DNA from: Thermoflexibacter ruber
GTDB taxonomy: Bacteria > Bacteroidota > Bacteroidia > Cytophagales > Thermoflexibacteraceae
Assembly: GCF_900113045.1 (NCBI RefSeq)
Contig: NZ_FONY01000038.1
Coordinates: 1-53,377 of the forward strand
DNA length: 53,377 nt
Reading direction: 5' to 3'
The position numbers were made by a program, and so were the translations under genes. Positions 32,726-43,600 of the stretch are shown piece by piece. Within the stretch, counting starts at the first letter, position 1, and each line of letters opens with the position of its first letter. Under the pieces are notes generated by a model. That model made no database searches. It was not told where the DNA came from and saw only the letters and a program-made list of their open reading frames with translations.

Positions 32726-33214
32726 TTAGTGAATTACTCTAACAAAAATTTGAGTAAAATAATAAGAGTTATTTTTCCCTTTCACTACTGCCAAACCTGT
32801 ATGTGTATAACTTTTACTAAGTATATTTTTATGATGCCCGCTACTGCCTTTCCATTGCTTAAAAGCCATTTCCGCAGGATTGTCTAATCCTTCATTATAG
32901 GCAACATTCTCCGCAGAAGCACTGACATTGAGCATTTCGTTTATTTTTCTAATTCTTTTTTCAAAATTATCATGGTTTATCTTTCGGCTCTCCGCCATAA
33001 CAAAACTATGTGCCAAACATTCCTCATAAATAACAGGAATAGCAATCAGGGCAGGTAGCCCTTTGGACTGACGATAGTTGTTGATAAGTAGCAAAGTTCG
33101 TTCTGCCACTGCTTTTTCTTCTGTTATCTGTTGCTGTGCCAATAATACTTGGAAATGAGCTAAAGAAATCAGAAATAAAATAGTAATTTGGATAGAGCGG
33201 AGTTCGCTGAGCAT
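32726..33214 (-). CDS. CAP/SCP-domain secreted protein
   Basis: A 162-residue protein with a signal peptide (MLSELRSIQITILFLISL...LLAQQ) and a single CAP (SCP/PR-1) domain. Recognisable parts are LLINNYRQSKGLPAL, the His in CLAHSFVMAES, the conserved NVAYN, MAFKQWKGSSGHHKNIL and the closing YYFTQIFVR. CAP proteins are small secreted proteins with diverse, often unassigned roles. It lies 8 bp from the convergent end of the SpoIIE gene. Confidence 0.85.
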   Translation of the reverse strand: MLSELRSIQITILFLISLAHFQVLLAQQQITEEKAVAERTLLLINNYRQSKGLPALIAIPVIYEECLAHSFVMAESRKINHDNFEKRIRKINEMLNVSASAENVAYNEGLDNPAEMAFKQWKGSSGHHKNILSKSYTHTGLAVVKGKNNSYYFTQIFVRVIH

Positions 33215-33287
33215 ATTTCTAAGGATAAAATTGTTCTATTCCTTTTCTATTTTATACTCAATATCTATTCCAAACTCATCAAATGGC

Positions 33288-34616
33288 TTAGTATTCAAAC
33301 GTACCAGCACGCTGGCTGAGTGCTTTTTCTATTTCTTGAAAAGTATTTCCCTTCTTTACGTCCTCTGGAAATAAATTCTTGGAGATTCGGAAGGTCTTTA
33401 GCTTGGACAGTTGCAACAATTCTATGGGAATATCTGAAATTGCATTATTAGTCAAATCCAATTCTTTCAGATTTTTGAGTTGTAAAATTTCTATAGGGAA
33501 AAGACTTAGTTTATTATTGTGAATATGAAGTACTTGTAAATTTTCTAACTTACTTATGTTCGTATTGACAAACAGAAACTGGTTGTGGTGAATATACATG
33601 GCTTGCAAGTTGGCTAAGCTGCCTATTTCATTAGGTAATATGCTCAACTGATTATAAGAAAGATATAAGTGGGTCAGATTTTGCAGATTGGCTATTTTGG
33701 GGGAGATTCTTTTCAAGTTATTGTAGTACACATCTAACTCCTCTAAGTTGCGCAGTTCATATACAGCATCAGGCAGGCTATCTAACTTATTTTTGTAGAA
33801 AATCACTTGTCTGAGGTCTTGTAATTTGGCAATCTGAGGGCTAATTGTAGTGATTTGATTTCCTGCAAGCGTAAGCGATTGTAAGCCAGATAGTTTTTTG
33901 ATGCTCTTAGGTACTTCTTGCATAGTGCCGTAAGCAATGCTTAACTTTTTCAAATACTTCATCTTAGGAAAACTATTGGGCTTGACTGCTACAGGGTTAT
34001 AGTCTAAAAATAAGGCTGATAGCTTTTTCAACTTTTTTATTTTTTTAGGGAAAAGTGAAATTCTGTTCCTACTCAAAAAAAGTGTATCTAAGTTAGGTAA
34101 GTTCTTTAAGGTCTGGGGATACTCGCTTAGGTAGCAACTCGCCAAGTCCAACCAACGCACATTTTCCAAGCGATTAAACTTCATATACACAGGTTTTCTT
34201 ACCTGCTCTGATTTCTGAAATGCTTGGAAAGCACTGTCTTGTACCCTTTTTTTCTCCGTATTAGGTAAGGCATCAAAGTATTTTTTGTAGTTGCTATCTT
34301 GATTGAGTATGCTAAAAAAGTCCTTAGATGGAATCGCTTTAATCCGCATCTTTTTTAGCTTAGTTAGTTGTTTGAGTTCAGCGGAAAGTATAACTGTATC
34401 CGCTGTAATATCCAACTCTTCTAAGTTTTTACATTCCAATAACCAAGAGGGAATTTGGCGAACATTGCCCGTCATACTAATTGCTACAATAGTATCTTTC
34501 TGACCTGATTGTATTGCTTTTTGTGCAGGCATAGCAGGTATTTTTTGCACTTGGGCATAAGCAAAAAGTTGATAGCCCAATAAGGCAGCAAGTAGAAAAA
34601 TGAATTTCTTTTCCAT
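33288..34616 (-). CDS. Secreted leucine-rich-repeat protein
   Basis: A 442-residue protein with a signal peptide (KKFIFLLAALLGYQLFAYA) followed by leucine-rich repeats through most of its length. Typical units are LPNLDTLFLSRNRISLFP, LQNLTHLYLSYNQLSILP and LKNLKELDLTNNAISDIP; the bacterial 23-residue pattern PxxIxxLxxLxxLxLxxN is clear from about residue 150. The last ~30 residues lack a T9SS domain. The ATG at 34616 directly precedes the signal peptide; the one at 34670 adds 18 residues. Such LRR proteins mediate protein-protein contact; the partner is unknown. Confidence 0.75.
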   Translation of the reverse strand: MEKKFIFLLAALLGYQLFAYAQVQKIPAMPAQKAIQSGQKDTIVAISMTGNVRQIPSWLLECKNLEELDITADTVILSAELKQLTKLKKMRIKAIPSKDFFSILNQDSNYKKYFDALPNTEKKRVQDSAFQAFQKSEQVRKPVYMKFNRLENVRWLDLASCYLSEYPQTLKNLPNLDTLFLSRNRISLFPKKIKKLKKLSALFLDYNPVAVKPNSFPKMKYLKKLSIAYGTMQEVPKSIKKLSGLQSLTLAGNQITTISPQIAKLQDLRQVIFYKNKLDSLPDAVYELRNLEELDVYYNNLKRISPKIANLQNLTHLYLSYNQLSILPNEIGSLANLQAMYIHHNQFLFVNTNISKLENLQVLHIHNNKLSLFPIEILQLKNLKELDLTNNAISDIPIELLQLSKLKTFRISKNLFPEDVKKGNTFQEIEKALSQRAGTFEY

Positions 34617-34679
34617 AAAAAAATGTAGAGATTTGTCCAAAGTTATCAAATTGGTGCGATTTACTACCATATTCTAAGT

Positions 34680-34850
34680 TAATTTTTACTAAAAACTTAG
34701 TTTTAAAAATTTGTTTGCCTTAATTCCGTTAGGAATGGTATATTGATAGAAATTCTTAAACTCATTAGGCTAAAATAACGCCCGTAGGAGTAAAATATAC
34801 ACTCCTTCGGGGTTAATTCAAACAGCTTCTAAGAATTAAAAATTTGTAAA
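34680..34850. repeat. Interspersed short dyad repeats flanking the second peptide locus
   Basis: The segment carries CCGTTAGGAATGGTATATTGATAGAA (around 34728-34752), an inverted-type copy (CCCGTAGGAGTAAAATATAC, 34790-34810), and 34813-34833, the inverted counterpart of 76-96 in front of the first peptide locus. It has no coding potential. The same repeat family thus lies upstream of both islands. Confidence 0.55.
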
Positions 34851-34865
34851 TAAGTATCAAATCTT

Positions 34866-35057
34866 ATGAATCTCTTACATTGTGCCTTTATCAATACAGA
34901 CAAGCGTTTTTTGTTTGTACTGATATGTTTGTTTGCCTTATTGCTTACCTACCTTTCCCAAGCATTTTTCATCACCGAAGAACTTTTTTACAATTCTTTA
35001 GGCGAGCAGGTAGCGATAGAACGTTTTGAAAAGCTATGGGCAGAGTCGCAAAAATGA
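34866..35057 (+). pseudogene. Truncated copy of the locus membrane protein (first 63 residues)
   Basis: The 63-codon ORF MNLLHCAFINTDKRFLFV... matches residues 1-63 of the 219-residue protein at 1858-2517, with the last stretch (GEQVAIERFEKLWAESQ) identical and 49 bases unchanged (35004-35052 versus 1996-2044). It then stops at once, 26 bp before a promoter cassette. Only the first transmembrane helix is left, so it is most likely non-functional. Confidence 0.85.
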
Positions 35058-35077
35058 AATTGCTTTTTTGTAAAATT

Positions 35078-35145
35078 TTTTCCCCTCAGTCCGATATTAT
35101 CGGACTGTTGCGACTTATGTTTGCTACTGTAAATCGATTTACAAT
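35078..35145 (+). promoter_or_regulatory. GG-peptide promoter cassette, copy 4
   Basis: After a T-run and CCCCT comes the dyad CAGTCCGATA/TATCGGACTG (35087-35107), perfect in both arms. TATGTTTG follows at 35116-35123, and the perfect dyad GTAAATCGATTTAC lies at 35129-35142. The downstream block ACATTGTTCAACATTTAAAACCTTTGTAA leads to the ATG at 35189 as in copy 1. Confidence 0.65.
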
Positions 35146-35188
35146 AGTTCAAAACATATTGTTCAACATTTAAAACCTTTGTAAATTT

Positions 35189-35413
35189 ATGAAAAAGTTA
35201 AGTTTGAATGAGATGGAGCAAATTCAGGGGGGAGGCTTCACTGATTGCGCACTCTCGTTAGCCGGATACGGGTTTGGTTTGCTTTCTCTTGTTGCTGGAG
35301 TTGCCGGTGCACCACTTACAGGAGGATTAAGCCTTGTAGATGCGACCGCAGGAGCAGCTGGTTTGGCTGTTAGTGTAGTAAGTATATCAAGGTCATGTCC
35401 TATGAATAATTAA
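35189..35413 (+). CDS. Double-glycine-leader peptide precursor 4 (bacteriocin-like)
   Basis: A 74-residue precursor starting MKKLSLNEMEQIQGG, nearly identical in its leader to precursors 1 and 3. The mature part (59 residues) starts GFTDC, is highly Gly/Ala/Leu/Val-rich with glycine spacing (GYGFGLL, GVAGAPLTGG) and has exactly two cysteines, one near each end (residues 20 and 70). It stands alone in its unit, closed by a hairpin at 35429-35485, and the ABC transporter genes follow. A membrane-active secreted peptide is the natural reading; activity is untested. Confidence 0.75.
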   Translation: MKKLSLNEMEQIQGGGFTDCALSLAGYGFGLLSLVAGVAGAPLTGGLSLVDATAGAAGLAVSVVSISRSCPMNN

Positions 35414-35428
35414 AATTGATTAACTTCT

Positions 35429-35485
35429 TGCTTATCTATCATAATTATAAAAGTGGATTTACTTTTAAAGATAGGTAAGCATTTT
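35429..35485 (+). terminator. Probable terminator after precursor 4
   Basis: TGCTTATCTATC (35429-35440) and GATAGGTAAGCA (35470-35481) pair over 12 positions with one G-T wobble and a 29-nt loop, followed by TTTT. The transporter genes start 20 bp further on. Confidence 0.55.
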
Positions 35486-35504
35486 CACTAATTATATTGC
35501 ATAT

Positions 35505-36206
35505 ATGACAAATATAAGTAACATTGAAATACCTAATCATATCAGATATATAAGAATATTTAGCATATTTTTGCTAATTGCAAGTATCTGGGTGCTTTGG
35601 TACACCACAAGTAAAAAACTTAATACTGCACCTTCTCTTTTTTCAGGATATTTTCTACTAATAATGATTACCCATTTCATTATTATTTTTATCTATCTAT
35701 TTCATCATAGATTTAATCCAGAAAGGATTCTGCATAAATACTATATGTGTTTTTCTATGTCAAGACATCAGCTTATTTTGCAGGAGTTTAAGCTATTTCT
35801 ATTTACCTTTCCTGAATTATGGCTTTCTTGCCTTTTGATATACATTACATTTATTGCACCAAATTCTATTTTTCTATTATACATCGCAATATTTCAGCTT
35901 GTCTTTCTTGTATTTTCTATTATTATTTTCAGAAATATTATTAACATTAAAAATAGAGGAGTATACATATTTCAAGCATATACTCTATTTTTTCAATTTG
36001 TTTTTATGTCTTGGGCATTAGACTCTGATAATTTAGCTATATCCCTTTATGTAATATGCCTACCATCAAGCATACTAACAATACCTTATATTCTTTACAA
36101 ATCATGTCAGTGTAATTATGGTATTTATATAGGTGTGGCTTTATCTTTAACTTTTATTGTCTTATTCTACTTATTGTCGAGATTTTCATTAAAAAAATGG
36201 CTCTAA
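35505..36206 (+). CDS. ABC transporter permease-like membrane protein 1
   Basis: A 233-residue protein with about six transmembrane segments (for example LLIASIWVLWYT, GYFLLIMITHFIIIFIYLF, AIFQLVFLVFSIIIF) and short, charged loops. No family motif is recognised, but it heads a three-gene unit ending in an ABC ATPase and overlaps the next gene by 10 bp. It is therefore taken as one of two permease subunits. Base composition is markedly AT-rich compared with the surrounding chromosome. The transporter may export the peptides or protect the producer; GG-leader cleavage would still need a C39 protease elsewhere. Confidence 0.6.
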   Translation: MTNISNIEIPNHIRYIRIFSIFLLIASIWVLWYTTSKKLNTAPSLFSGYFLLIMITHFIIIFIYLFHHRFNPERILHKYYMCFSMSRHQLILQEFKLFLFTFPELWLSCLLIYITFIAPNSIFLLYIAIFQLVFLVFSIIIFRNIINIKNRGVYIFQAYTLFFQFVFMSWALDSDNLAISLYVICLPSSILTIPYILYKSCQCNYGIYIGVALSLTFIVLFYLLSRFSLKKWL

Positions 36207-36760
36207 GCAATAAAAAAATTTTATTAATTTTTCATTTACATGCTTTAAAGTACAATAATCACTTTAAAATATATTTGATATTGATTATCATAAATATACT
36301 AATGAAGTTCATCTTGCCCAACAAGATGCTTTATATAAGAGATTATCTCATTTTTTTTTCTTATATACCCACTATGCTGATATATACACAAGATTTGAAG
36401 CATAATCAAGTTCTTTTTTATAAGGTTTACAATATCACAGCATTTGACAATAACTATATAAAACTAATTATTATCTCAATATTACTTACTGTAAGTATCA
36501 CATCTAATAGCATTTTAGGGAATAATTTATGTTTATGGCTTGATAGTATTACTCATATTTTCATAGGTTTTCAAGTGATGGTAATTATCTACAATATAAA
36601 CATTTTATTTTATAAATTTCTAATCTTAGCAATCGTTACATTATTTTTAAATCTATTAATGAAACAATTTGAATGGTATATTTTACTTATAATATTTTCC
36701 ACAATTTTGCAAATTTTAATTTTCTATAAAAAAGGTTATGAAAGAAATAATTTATTTTAA
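36197..36760 (+). CDS. ABC transporter permease-like membrane protein 2
   Basis: A 187-residue, strongly hydrophobic protein with about six short helices (such as FKIYLILIIINILMKFI and ILAIVTLFLNLLM). It shows no recognised family motif and is very AT-rich. The start overlaps gene 35505 by 10 bp and the end overlaps the ATPase gene by 23 bp, so the three are translationally coupled. I infer that it is the second permease half of the ABC-2-like transporter. Confidence 0.55.
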   Translation: MALSNKKILLIFHLHALKYNNHFKIYLILIIINILMKFILPNKMLYIRDYLIFFSYIPTMLIYTQDLKHNQVLFYKVYNITAFDNNYIKLIIISILLTVSITSNSILGNNLCLWLDSITHIFIGFQVMVIIYNINILFYKFLILAIVTLFLNLLMKQFEWYILLIIFSTILQILIFYKKGYERNNLF

Positions 36761-37484
36761 TAAACTGACAAAGAAATATAATAAGCAAGAAGTTCTTAAA
36801 AAATTATCTTTTGATATTCAGCAAGGTGAAAGTATTTCCCTCATAGGCAACAATGGTTGTGGCAAATCCACAACCATTCATATCCTTTGTAATTTGATTC
36901 CTTATGATAATGGCGAGGTGCTATTTGAAGGAAAAAAAGTTACACCAAACTATGTATCTTATAAGAAGCATTTAGGGATTGTTCTTAGTAAACCGTACTA
37001 TGTGGAGGAGTTTAATGTAGTGGAGTATTGGAAGTTTGTGTGCAAGTTCCAAGAAGTGCCTAAAAACGAGATAAATCAGCGCATAGATGACTTGGTAAAT
37101 CTGTTGGAACTCAATGAACATACCAAAAAGCCTATCAAAAATCTTTCCTCTGGCAATCAAATGAAAGTTTCGCTTGGCGGGGCGTTGATTCACAACCCTA
37201 AAATGTTGGTACTGGACGAGCCTTTTGTAAACTTGGACATAGGTACTACAGAAAAAATCATGAATATTCTCAAAAGTTTCAAAGGTAAAAAGACCATTTT
37301 CATCACTTCTCACCAGTTAGAATTGGTAGCTGACCTTTGCGATAGATTTTTGATAATGGACAAAGGACATATCATAGCAGAGCTAAACAAACAAGACTAT
37401 GACTCGCTTGATGCGCTGAAAATTCATGTAAAACAGTTTTTGGTCAAAGAAGATAATAGTTTGAATTTGAGTTGGTTAGGATAA
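36738..37484 (+). CDS. ABC transporter ATP-binding protein of the peptide locus
   Basis: A 248-residue ATPase with Walker A LIGNNGCGKST, Q-loop region YKKHLGIVLSKPYYVEEF, signature LSSGNQMKVSLGGALI, Walker B MLVLDEPFVNLD and H-loop FITSHQLE. It is of the ABC-2 exporter / self-immunity type (CcmA-like COG1131). The C-terminus DALKIHVKQFLVKEDNSLNLSWLG recurs as the scar at 1766-1840. With the two upstream membrane genes it forms a complete transporter. Half of a promoter cassette begins 10 bp after its stop. Confidence 0.85.
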   Translation: MKEIIYFNKLTKKYNKQEVLKKLSFDIQQGESISLIGNNGCGKSTTIHILCNLIPYDNGEVLFEGKKVTPNYVSYKKHLGIVLSKPYYVEEFNVVEYWKFVCKFQEVPKNEINQRIDDLVNLLELNEHTKKPIKNLSSGNQMKVSLGGALIHNPKMLVLDEPFVNLDIGTTEKIMNILKSFKGKKTIFITSHQLELVADLCDRFLIMDKGHIIAELNKQDYDSLDALKIHVKQFLVKEDNSLNLSWLG

Positions 37485-37489
37485 AATAT

Positions 37490-37601
37490 CCTCTCAGTCC
37501 GATATTATTTACAAATGATACTCTTAGTATTTGCTTACTATACATTTGATACAGTAATACAAGCACTAAAAATCCAAATAGAAAAACATAAAGCCTCTTT
37601 A
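37490..37601 (+). pseudogene. Degenerate promoter cassette and C-terminal scrap of a 3449-type gene
   Basis: CTCTCAGTCCGATATTAT (37491-37508) is the first half of the cassette palindrome; the right arm and the TATGTTTG box are missing. From 37539 the reading frame gives YTFDTVIQALKIQIEKHKASL, which aligns with the end of the 3449-3943 protein (YTLGTLIQPLKTQVEKNIKPA). The peptide gene and most of the following gene have been deleted between them. An ATG at 37515 is fortuitous, and the frame runs on into the opposing gene. Confidence 0.75.
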
Positions 37602-37610
37602 AATATTTTC

Positions 37611-40600
37611 CTACCTCATAATATTCATACCTCCTGTAATCGTTCTTCTTTGTCCATTAATGGTTACGCTTACTTGGTAATAATAAGCCCCGTCAGGGAG
37701 TTTTTCGCCACTCTTGCTTCTTCCGTCCCAGTTGTTGCGATAGCCTACGGTGCTAAATACTTCTAAGCCCCAACGGTCATACACTTTTATTTCTGCATCG
37801 GGGTAGCGTTCTATATTGATGATTTCCCAAGTATCATTGATGCCGTTGCCATCGGGGGTAAGCAAGTTTTTCACCACAATCTCTCCATTATCTATTACCG
37901 TTACTATTACTTCGTCTGTCGTAGTGCAACCATTTCGGTCTGTACCTGTTACTGTATAGGTAGTGGTTTGCCTTGGACTGGCTACGGGGTCGGCAATTTC
38001 AGGATTGCTTAGTCCCTCAGCAGGCGACCAGCGATAGCTTACGGCGTTGGTAGCCAGCAATCTAACTGCCGCACCTTTTTGTATGCTTACGTCTGCCCCT
38101 GCATTTACCTGCGCCCCTGCGGGATTAGTTGCTCTGATAGTTACGGTTTGGCTACTTTCGCAACCCTGTTCGTTGCGAGCAGAGACTGTATAACTCCCTG
38201 TTGCTAAGTTATTAAAACTTGATACAGATTGGAAATTTCCTGTATTGCCAAGTCTAAACTGCAAGTTGCCTGTAAAGGTAAGACGTATTAGCCCGTTTCT
38301 ATCATTGGCACAGACATTATCTGTGATGGCTGTAGTAAATGTAGGTCTGGGATTTACTTTAACTTCTACGCTATCTGTTATCGTACAAGCATTTGCTCCT
38401 GTAATAGTAAGTACATAAAAGCCTCTACCGCTATTGGTAATATTATTGATGCTTGGGTTTCTCAAAGAAGAACTAAAACCGTTTGCTCCTCTCCAAGCAT
38501 AGCTTGCTCCCACGACCTCCTCTGCGGCTAACTGCAAATTGCTTCCTTCGCATATTTCTATGGTCTTAGGTGTAGCAAATGTAAGTGTAGGTCTTGGCTT
38601 GGAAATCACCGCAATAGTTTCAGACACATTGGAGCCACAGCCCTGTCGGCTGATTTCTAAGCGATAAAAACCAGAGATAGTCGTAATATAGGTATCAGAA
38701 GTTGAGTTTCCGCTTGCTTGCGTAAATACACCTGTGGCAGTTTCAGAGAAAAACCAGCGATAGACATAACCTGTTCCTTTGACAAGAGTCTGCAAGACGG
38801 CATTATCGCCTTGGCAAAATTCTACTGTAGTCCCTTGCACTATAGTAGGTCGGGAAAGAGTCGTAACTCCCACCACTTGGATAGGTTGGGAAGTTGCTTT
38901 ACAACCATTTACGCTAATTTCTACCCTATAAAAACCAGCACGATTTACTAAATAATTGGCTAAATTGCTTACTCCTGTGGCATTTTCAAAAACGCCATTA
39001 GCACTTTCTGAAAATTTCCACTGGTAGGTATATGTTGGGTCAATTTGAGCTTCCAAGAGGACATCGCCTCCGTTAGTACAAAATTCTGCTCTTGAACCTT
39101 GCAAGATAGTAGCGACAGGAGGTGTAGTAGTTTCTACAACCTCTATGACGGCAGAAGTAGCCGTTCCACAGCCTGTTGCTGAGATAGTTACCCGATAAAA
39201 TCCTGCTTGGCTTACTGTAAGAGCAAAGGCATTTCCTCCATTTACATTAGTAAAAGTTCCTGTGGCTGAGGTCGCAGTTTGCCATTGATAAGTAATGTTT
39301 GTGCCTCTGTATAAACTCCTTAGTACCACACTGCCCCCACGACAGAAGAAAACTCTACCACTTGGCGAAATTTCTGGCACAGGAAGCATATTGGTTGATT
39401 TGACTTCTGTAGCTTCTGAAGTTTTTACACAAGCTCCCAAAGTGGCTACTACCTTATAAAACCCTGCTTTTTTAGCTACATAGAGCGTATCGTCGTTTTT
39501 CCCTTCTGCTAAGGCAAATGTACCGCTGGCAGTTTCTGAAAAAAGCCATGTATATTTTACGTTAGGCTCAGGGATAACTTCTAAAAATACATCTCCATTT
39601 GTACAGAAAGAAATCGTAGGGGCTTGACGGATTTTAGGTTCTGGCACAAAAGGCGTTTCTCTTACTTCAATAGGGTCAGAAGTGCTTGTCCCACAACCTG
39701 CAAAGGTAGTCCTCAAACGATAGAACCCCGCTAAGGTAGCCGTATAGTTAGGCGAGGTACTGTTTCCGCTTGCATTAGTAAAAGTTCCTGTCGCTGTAGT
39801 AGCATATAACCATTGGTATTGGTAATTTGTACCTTTGGATTTGGCATTCAAAGTAACGCTTTCACCTTTGCAAAACTGAATCACGCCGCTTTGCACAATG
39901 GTTGCAGGTGGCATGGTAGATGTTCCCGTAACTTGAATCGGGTTAGAAGTTGTTATGCAAGCATTTAAGGTTACTTCTACCACATAAAAGCCAGCAACAT
40001 TGGCAGTATAAGATGCTTGGGTGCTATTCCCACTTGCGTTGGTGTAAGTGCCTGTGGCTGTGGAAGAGAACTTCCATTGATATTGATAGCCTGTGCCTTG
40101 TACTGCTTCTAAAATCACATCACCTCCATTAACACAGAACTGTGCAGAAGGGGCTTGTATGATTTCTGCTTTGGGCTTTTCTGTGGTTACTCTGATTTCT
40201 ATGGGGTCGGATTCTGCCGTTCCACAACCCTCCGCAGTAGTTCTTAGCTTGTAAAAACCAGCTACATTGGTAGCATAACTATCTTGGGTACTGTTTCCAC
40301 TCGCATTGGTGTATGTGCCTGTTCGTGTAGTAGAAAACAACCATTGGTAAGTATATTTGGTACTTTTGGTCAAAGCATTCAAGGTAACATTTCCTCCTTC
40401 ACAAAAAGAAATCAAGCCACCTTGGGCAATGATAGGTTTAGGCATCGCAGTAGTAGAACTTACGTTGATAGCATCGGAAGTGGCTTTGCAACCTTGCAAG
40501 GTTACTTCTACCTTATAAAATCCGATTAGGTTGGTGGTGTAAGCATCGCTCGTATTTGCTCCTATGGCATTGTTGAATGTACCTGTGGCGGTAGGCGAAT

Positions 40601-43600
40601 ACAACCAACGATAAGTATAATTAGTACCTTTTTGTGCTTCCAAAATTATATCTCCATTAGCACAAAACTGAATGGCACTACCTTGTAAAATTTTGGCAAC
40701 AGGAATCTCCGTAGCAATTCTAATTTCTATAGGGTCAGAAGTAGCCGTTCCGCAAGTAGGGCTACTTGTTCGCAAGCGATAAAATCCTGCCATACTTACA
40801 GTATAATTATCTTGGTTATTTATTCCACTTGCCGGAGCATAAGTACCTGTTTGTGTGGCAGAAAACTCCCAAAGGTAGGTATATTTTGTACTTTTAGTTT
40901 GTGCATTGAGCGTAAGTGTACTGCCTTGGCAGAGAGAAGCCAAAGTACCTTGCAAGATGATAGGTTTAGGCATAGTGGTAGTAGTAGTTACGGCAATAGG
41001 CGCAGAAGTTTCCTTACAACCGTTTAAGTTTACCTCGACCACATAAAAACCTGCTTCAGTAGCGATGTAGTTTGACTGATTACTTACGCCTATAGCATTA
41101 GTATAAGTACCTGTTTGCGTAGCAGAAAACTTCCATTGGTACAGATAGCCAACTCCTTGTAGGGCTTCTAAAATTACATCTCCCCCCACACAAAATTGGG
41201 CTGTTGCGCCTTGCAAAATAGTTGCTATGGGTTTAGTGGTAGATAACTTGACTTCAATAGGGTCAGATTCTGCTCTATTCGTACAGTTGGTAATGCCTAC
41301 TACTACAGTATAAAATCCTGCTTGGGTAGCTGAGTAGTTGGCAGTATTATTTATACCCGGTGCATTCGTATAAGTTCCTGTAACTGTGGGAGAATAACGC
41401 CACAAGTAAAAATAATTTGTCCCTTTTAATGAAGTAGAAAGCGTAACGTTTCCTCCTTGGCAAAGGTTGGTAACTGTTCCTTGGTCTATGGTAGGTTTAG
41501 GGGTCATGGTAGTTTGCTCTACACGTATCGGGGTAGAAACCTCGATACACCCACCCAAAGTTACTTGCACTCTATAAAAACCAACTTGGTTAGCTAAGTA
41601 GGTAGCTTGATTGTTTACGCCGCCTGCGTTGGCGTAAGTGCCTGTTTCTGTAGTGCTATACTGCCAGCGATATTGAAAACCTGTGCCTGTTTGTGCCTCT
41701 AAGAGTACATCGCCTCCTGCACAGAATTGGGCAGGGGAAGTTTGTAAGATTTTTGCCACAGGCTTATTTACCGTTTCTCTCACTTCCACAGGGTCAGAAA
41801 TGTTAGTCCCGCAGCCATCTTTGCTTACTTGTACCCTATAAAAACCGACTTGGTTGGTGGTATAAATTTGCTGATTGGTAACTCCGCTTGCAGGGACATA
41901 TACTCCTGCCAAGGTCGGCGAGTATTGCCATTGGTAGGTTACTCCCGTCATATTCAGTAAGGCAAGCAAACTTACACTGCCCCCTGTGCAGAAAGTCGCC
42001 AATCCTCCTTGTTGAATAGTCGGCTTAGGCATAGAAGTTACTTGGGAGGCTTGCAAAGGAACTGTAGTTGTTACCTCACAACCTCCAAGAGAAACTTTGA
42101 CCTTATAAAAACCAGCTTGTACAACTGTATAGTTTGAGGTATTGTTTGTGCCTAAGGCAGGAATATAAGTCCCTGTCGCAGTGGGAGAAAATAACCACTG
42201 ATAAGTAGCACCCGGCTGAGGAGTAACACTAATGATGACGTCGCCCCCCACACAAAATTGTGCAGAAGCACCTTGTAAAATATCGGCATTGGGCTGTAAG
42301 GCGGCTTCTGTAACGGAAATGGGGTCGGAGGTACTTTCACAACCAGCCTCAGTGATTCTGATGCGATAAAAACCTACTTGCGAAGCTGTGTAAGTAGCTG
42401 CATTATTTGTCCCGCTTGCAGGGGTGTAAGTGCCTGTCAATGTGGGGGAAAACAGCCATAAATATGTAAAACCTGTTCCTGTTTCATTAGCTATGAGGGT
42501 AATATTTCCACCTTTACAAAAAGAAGCGTTAGAGCCTTGAGCAATGGTAGCTGTTTTTTCTTTGACTTGCATCACTTCAGACGTATGCGTACAACCGTCT
42601 TTGGTAACGTTTAGCCTGTAAAAACCTTCTACGCCTGTGGTGTAGGTCGCTGTATTGCTCGTTCCTGCTGCATTAGTAAAAGTTCCTGTAGCTGTGGTAG
42701 AAAACTGCCATTGATAAGTGGCATTGGCAACAAGTACGGCATTTAAAGTAGTAGTCGTTCCTTTACAAAAACTTGCCAAAGGGGCTTGCTGAATGACGGC
42801 TCTGGTTTCTGTAACTTGGATAGGGTCAGATAAAACTGCCACGCTACAATTAGGTTTTCTCACCTCTACCCTGTAAAATCCTGCTTGATTTGCCTGATAA
42901 TTTGCATTGACTGCTCCTACAATATCTGTATATGTCCCTGTTGCCGTCGTTGAAAACTTCCACTGATAAATATTTCCTGTGGCTTGTTGTGCATTCAGAG
43001 TTACATTACTTCCAAAGCAAAAAGAGGTAGGATTAGGATTAGTGATGATTGCCACTGGTGCAGGTTCTTGGGTAATTTCTATCGGATTAGAGCGTTTTGT
43101 ACAGCCGTTGCGTGTAATATCTACTACATAAAAACCTGCTGAGCTGGCTGTATAGGTCATTGTATTATTCAATCCAGAGGCAGGAGCAAAAGGACCTGTT
43201 GCGCTCGGACCTATAAGCCAGAGAAATTGATTGCCAATATCTGTTTGAGCATTTAAAACTACATTTCCCCCTAAACAAAAACTTGCAGAAGCCCCTTGCT
43301 GAATACTTGCCGTTGGCGTAGGGCTTTGCGTAAGTTGGATAGCATCAGAAGTAGCCGAGCAACCATTTTTGGTAACTCTTACTTTGTAGAAACCTGCATT
43401 GGTGGCATTAAAAGCGTTCATAGTGGCTCCCGTAATATCTGTATAAGTGGTATTATTAGGGGAAAAAGTCCACTGATAAGTATTCCCTACACTAAACTCA
43501 TCTATTTTGGCTTGCAAAGTAAAAGGCTGCCCTTCACAAATCGTTCCCATATTTCCCTGCACAATGACCGCTTCTGGCACAAAGTCAGGCAGTACCTCTA

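Noticed and set aside
37515-37766. 83-codon plus-strand ORF
   Set aside because: It begins in a scrap of a decayed gene and runs on antisense into the giant repeat gene; only the first part has homology.
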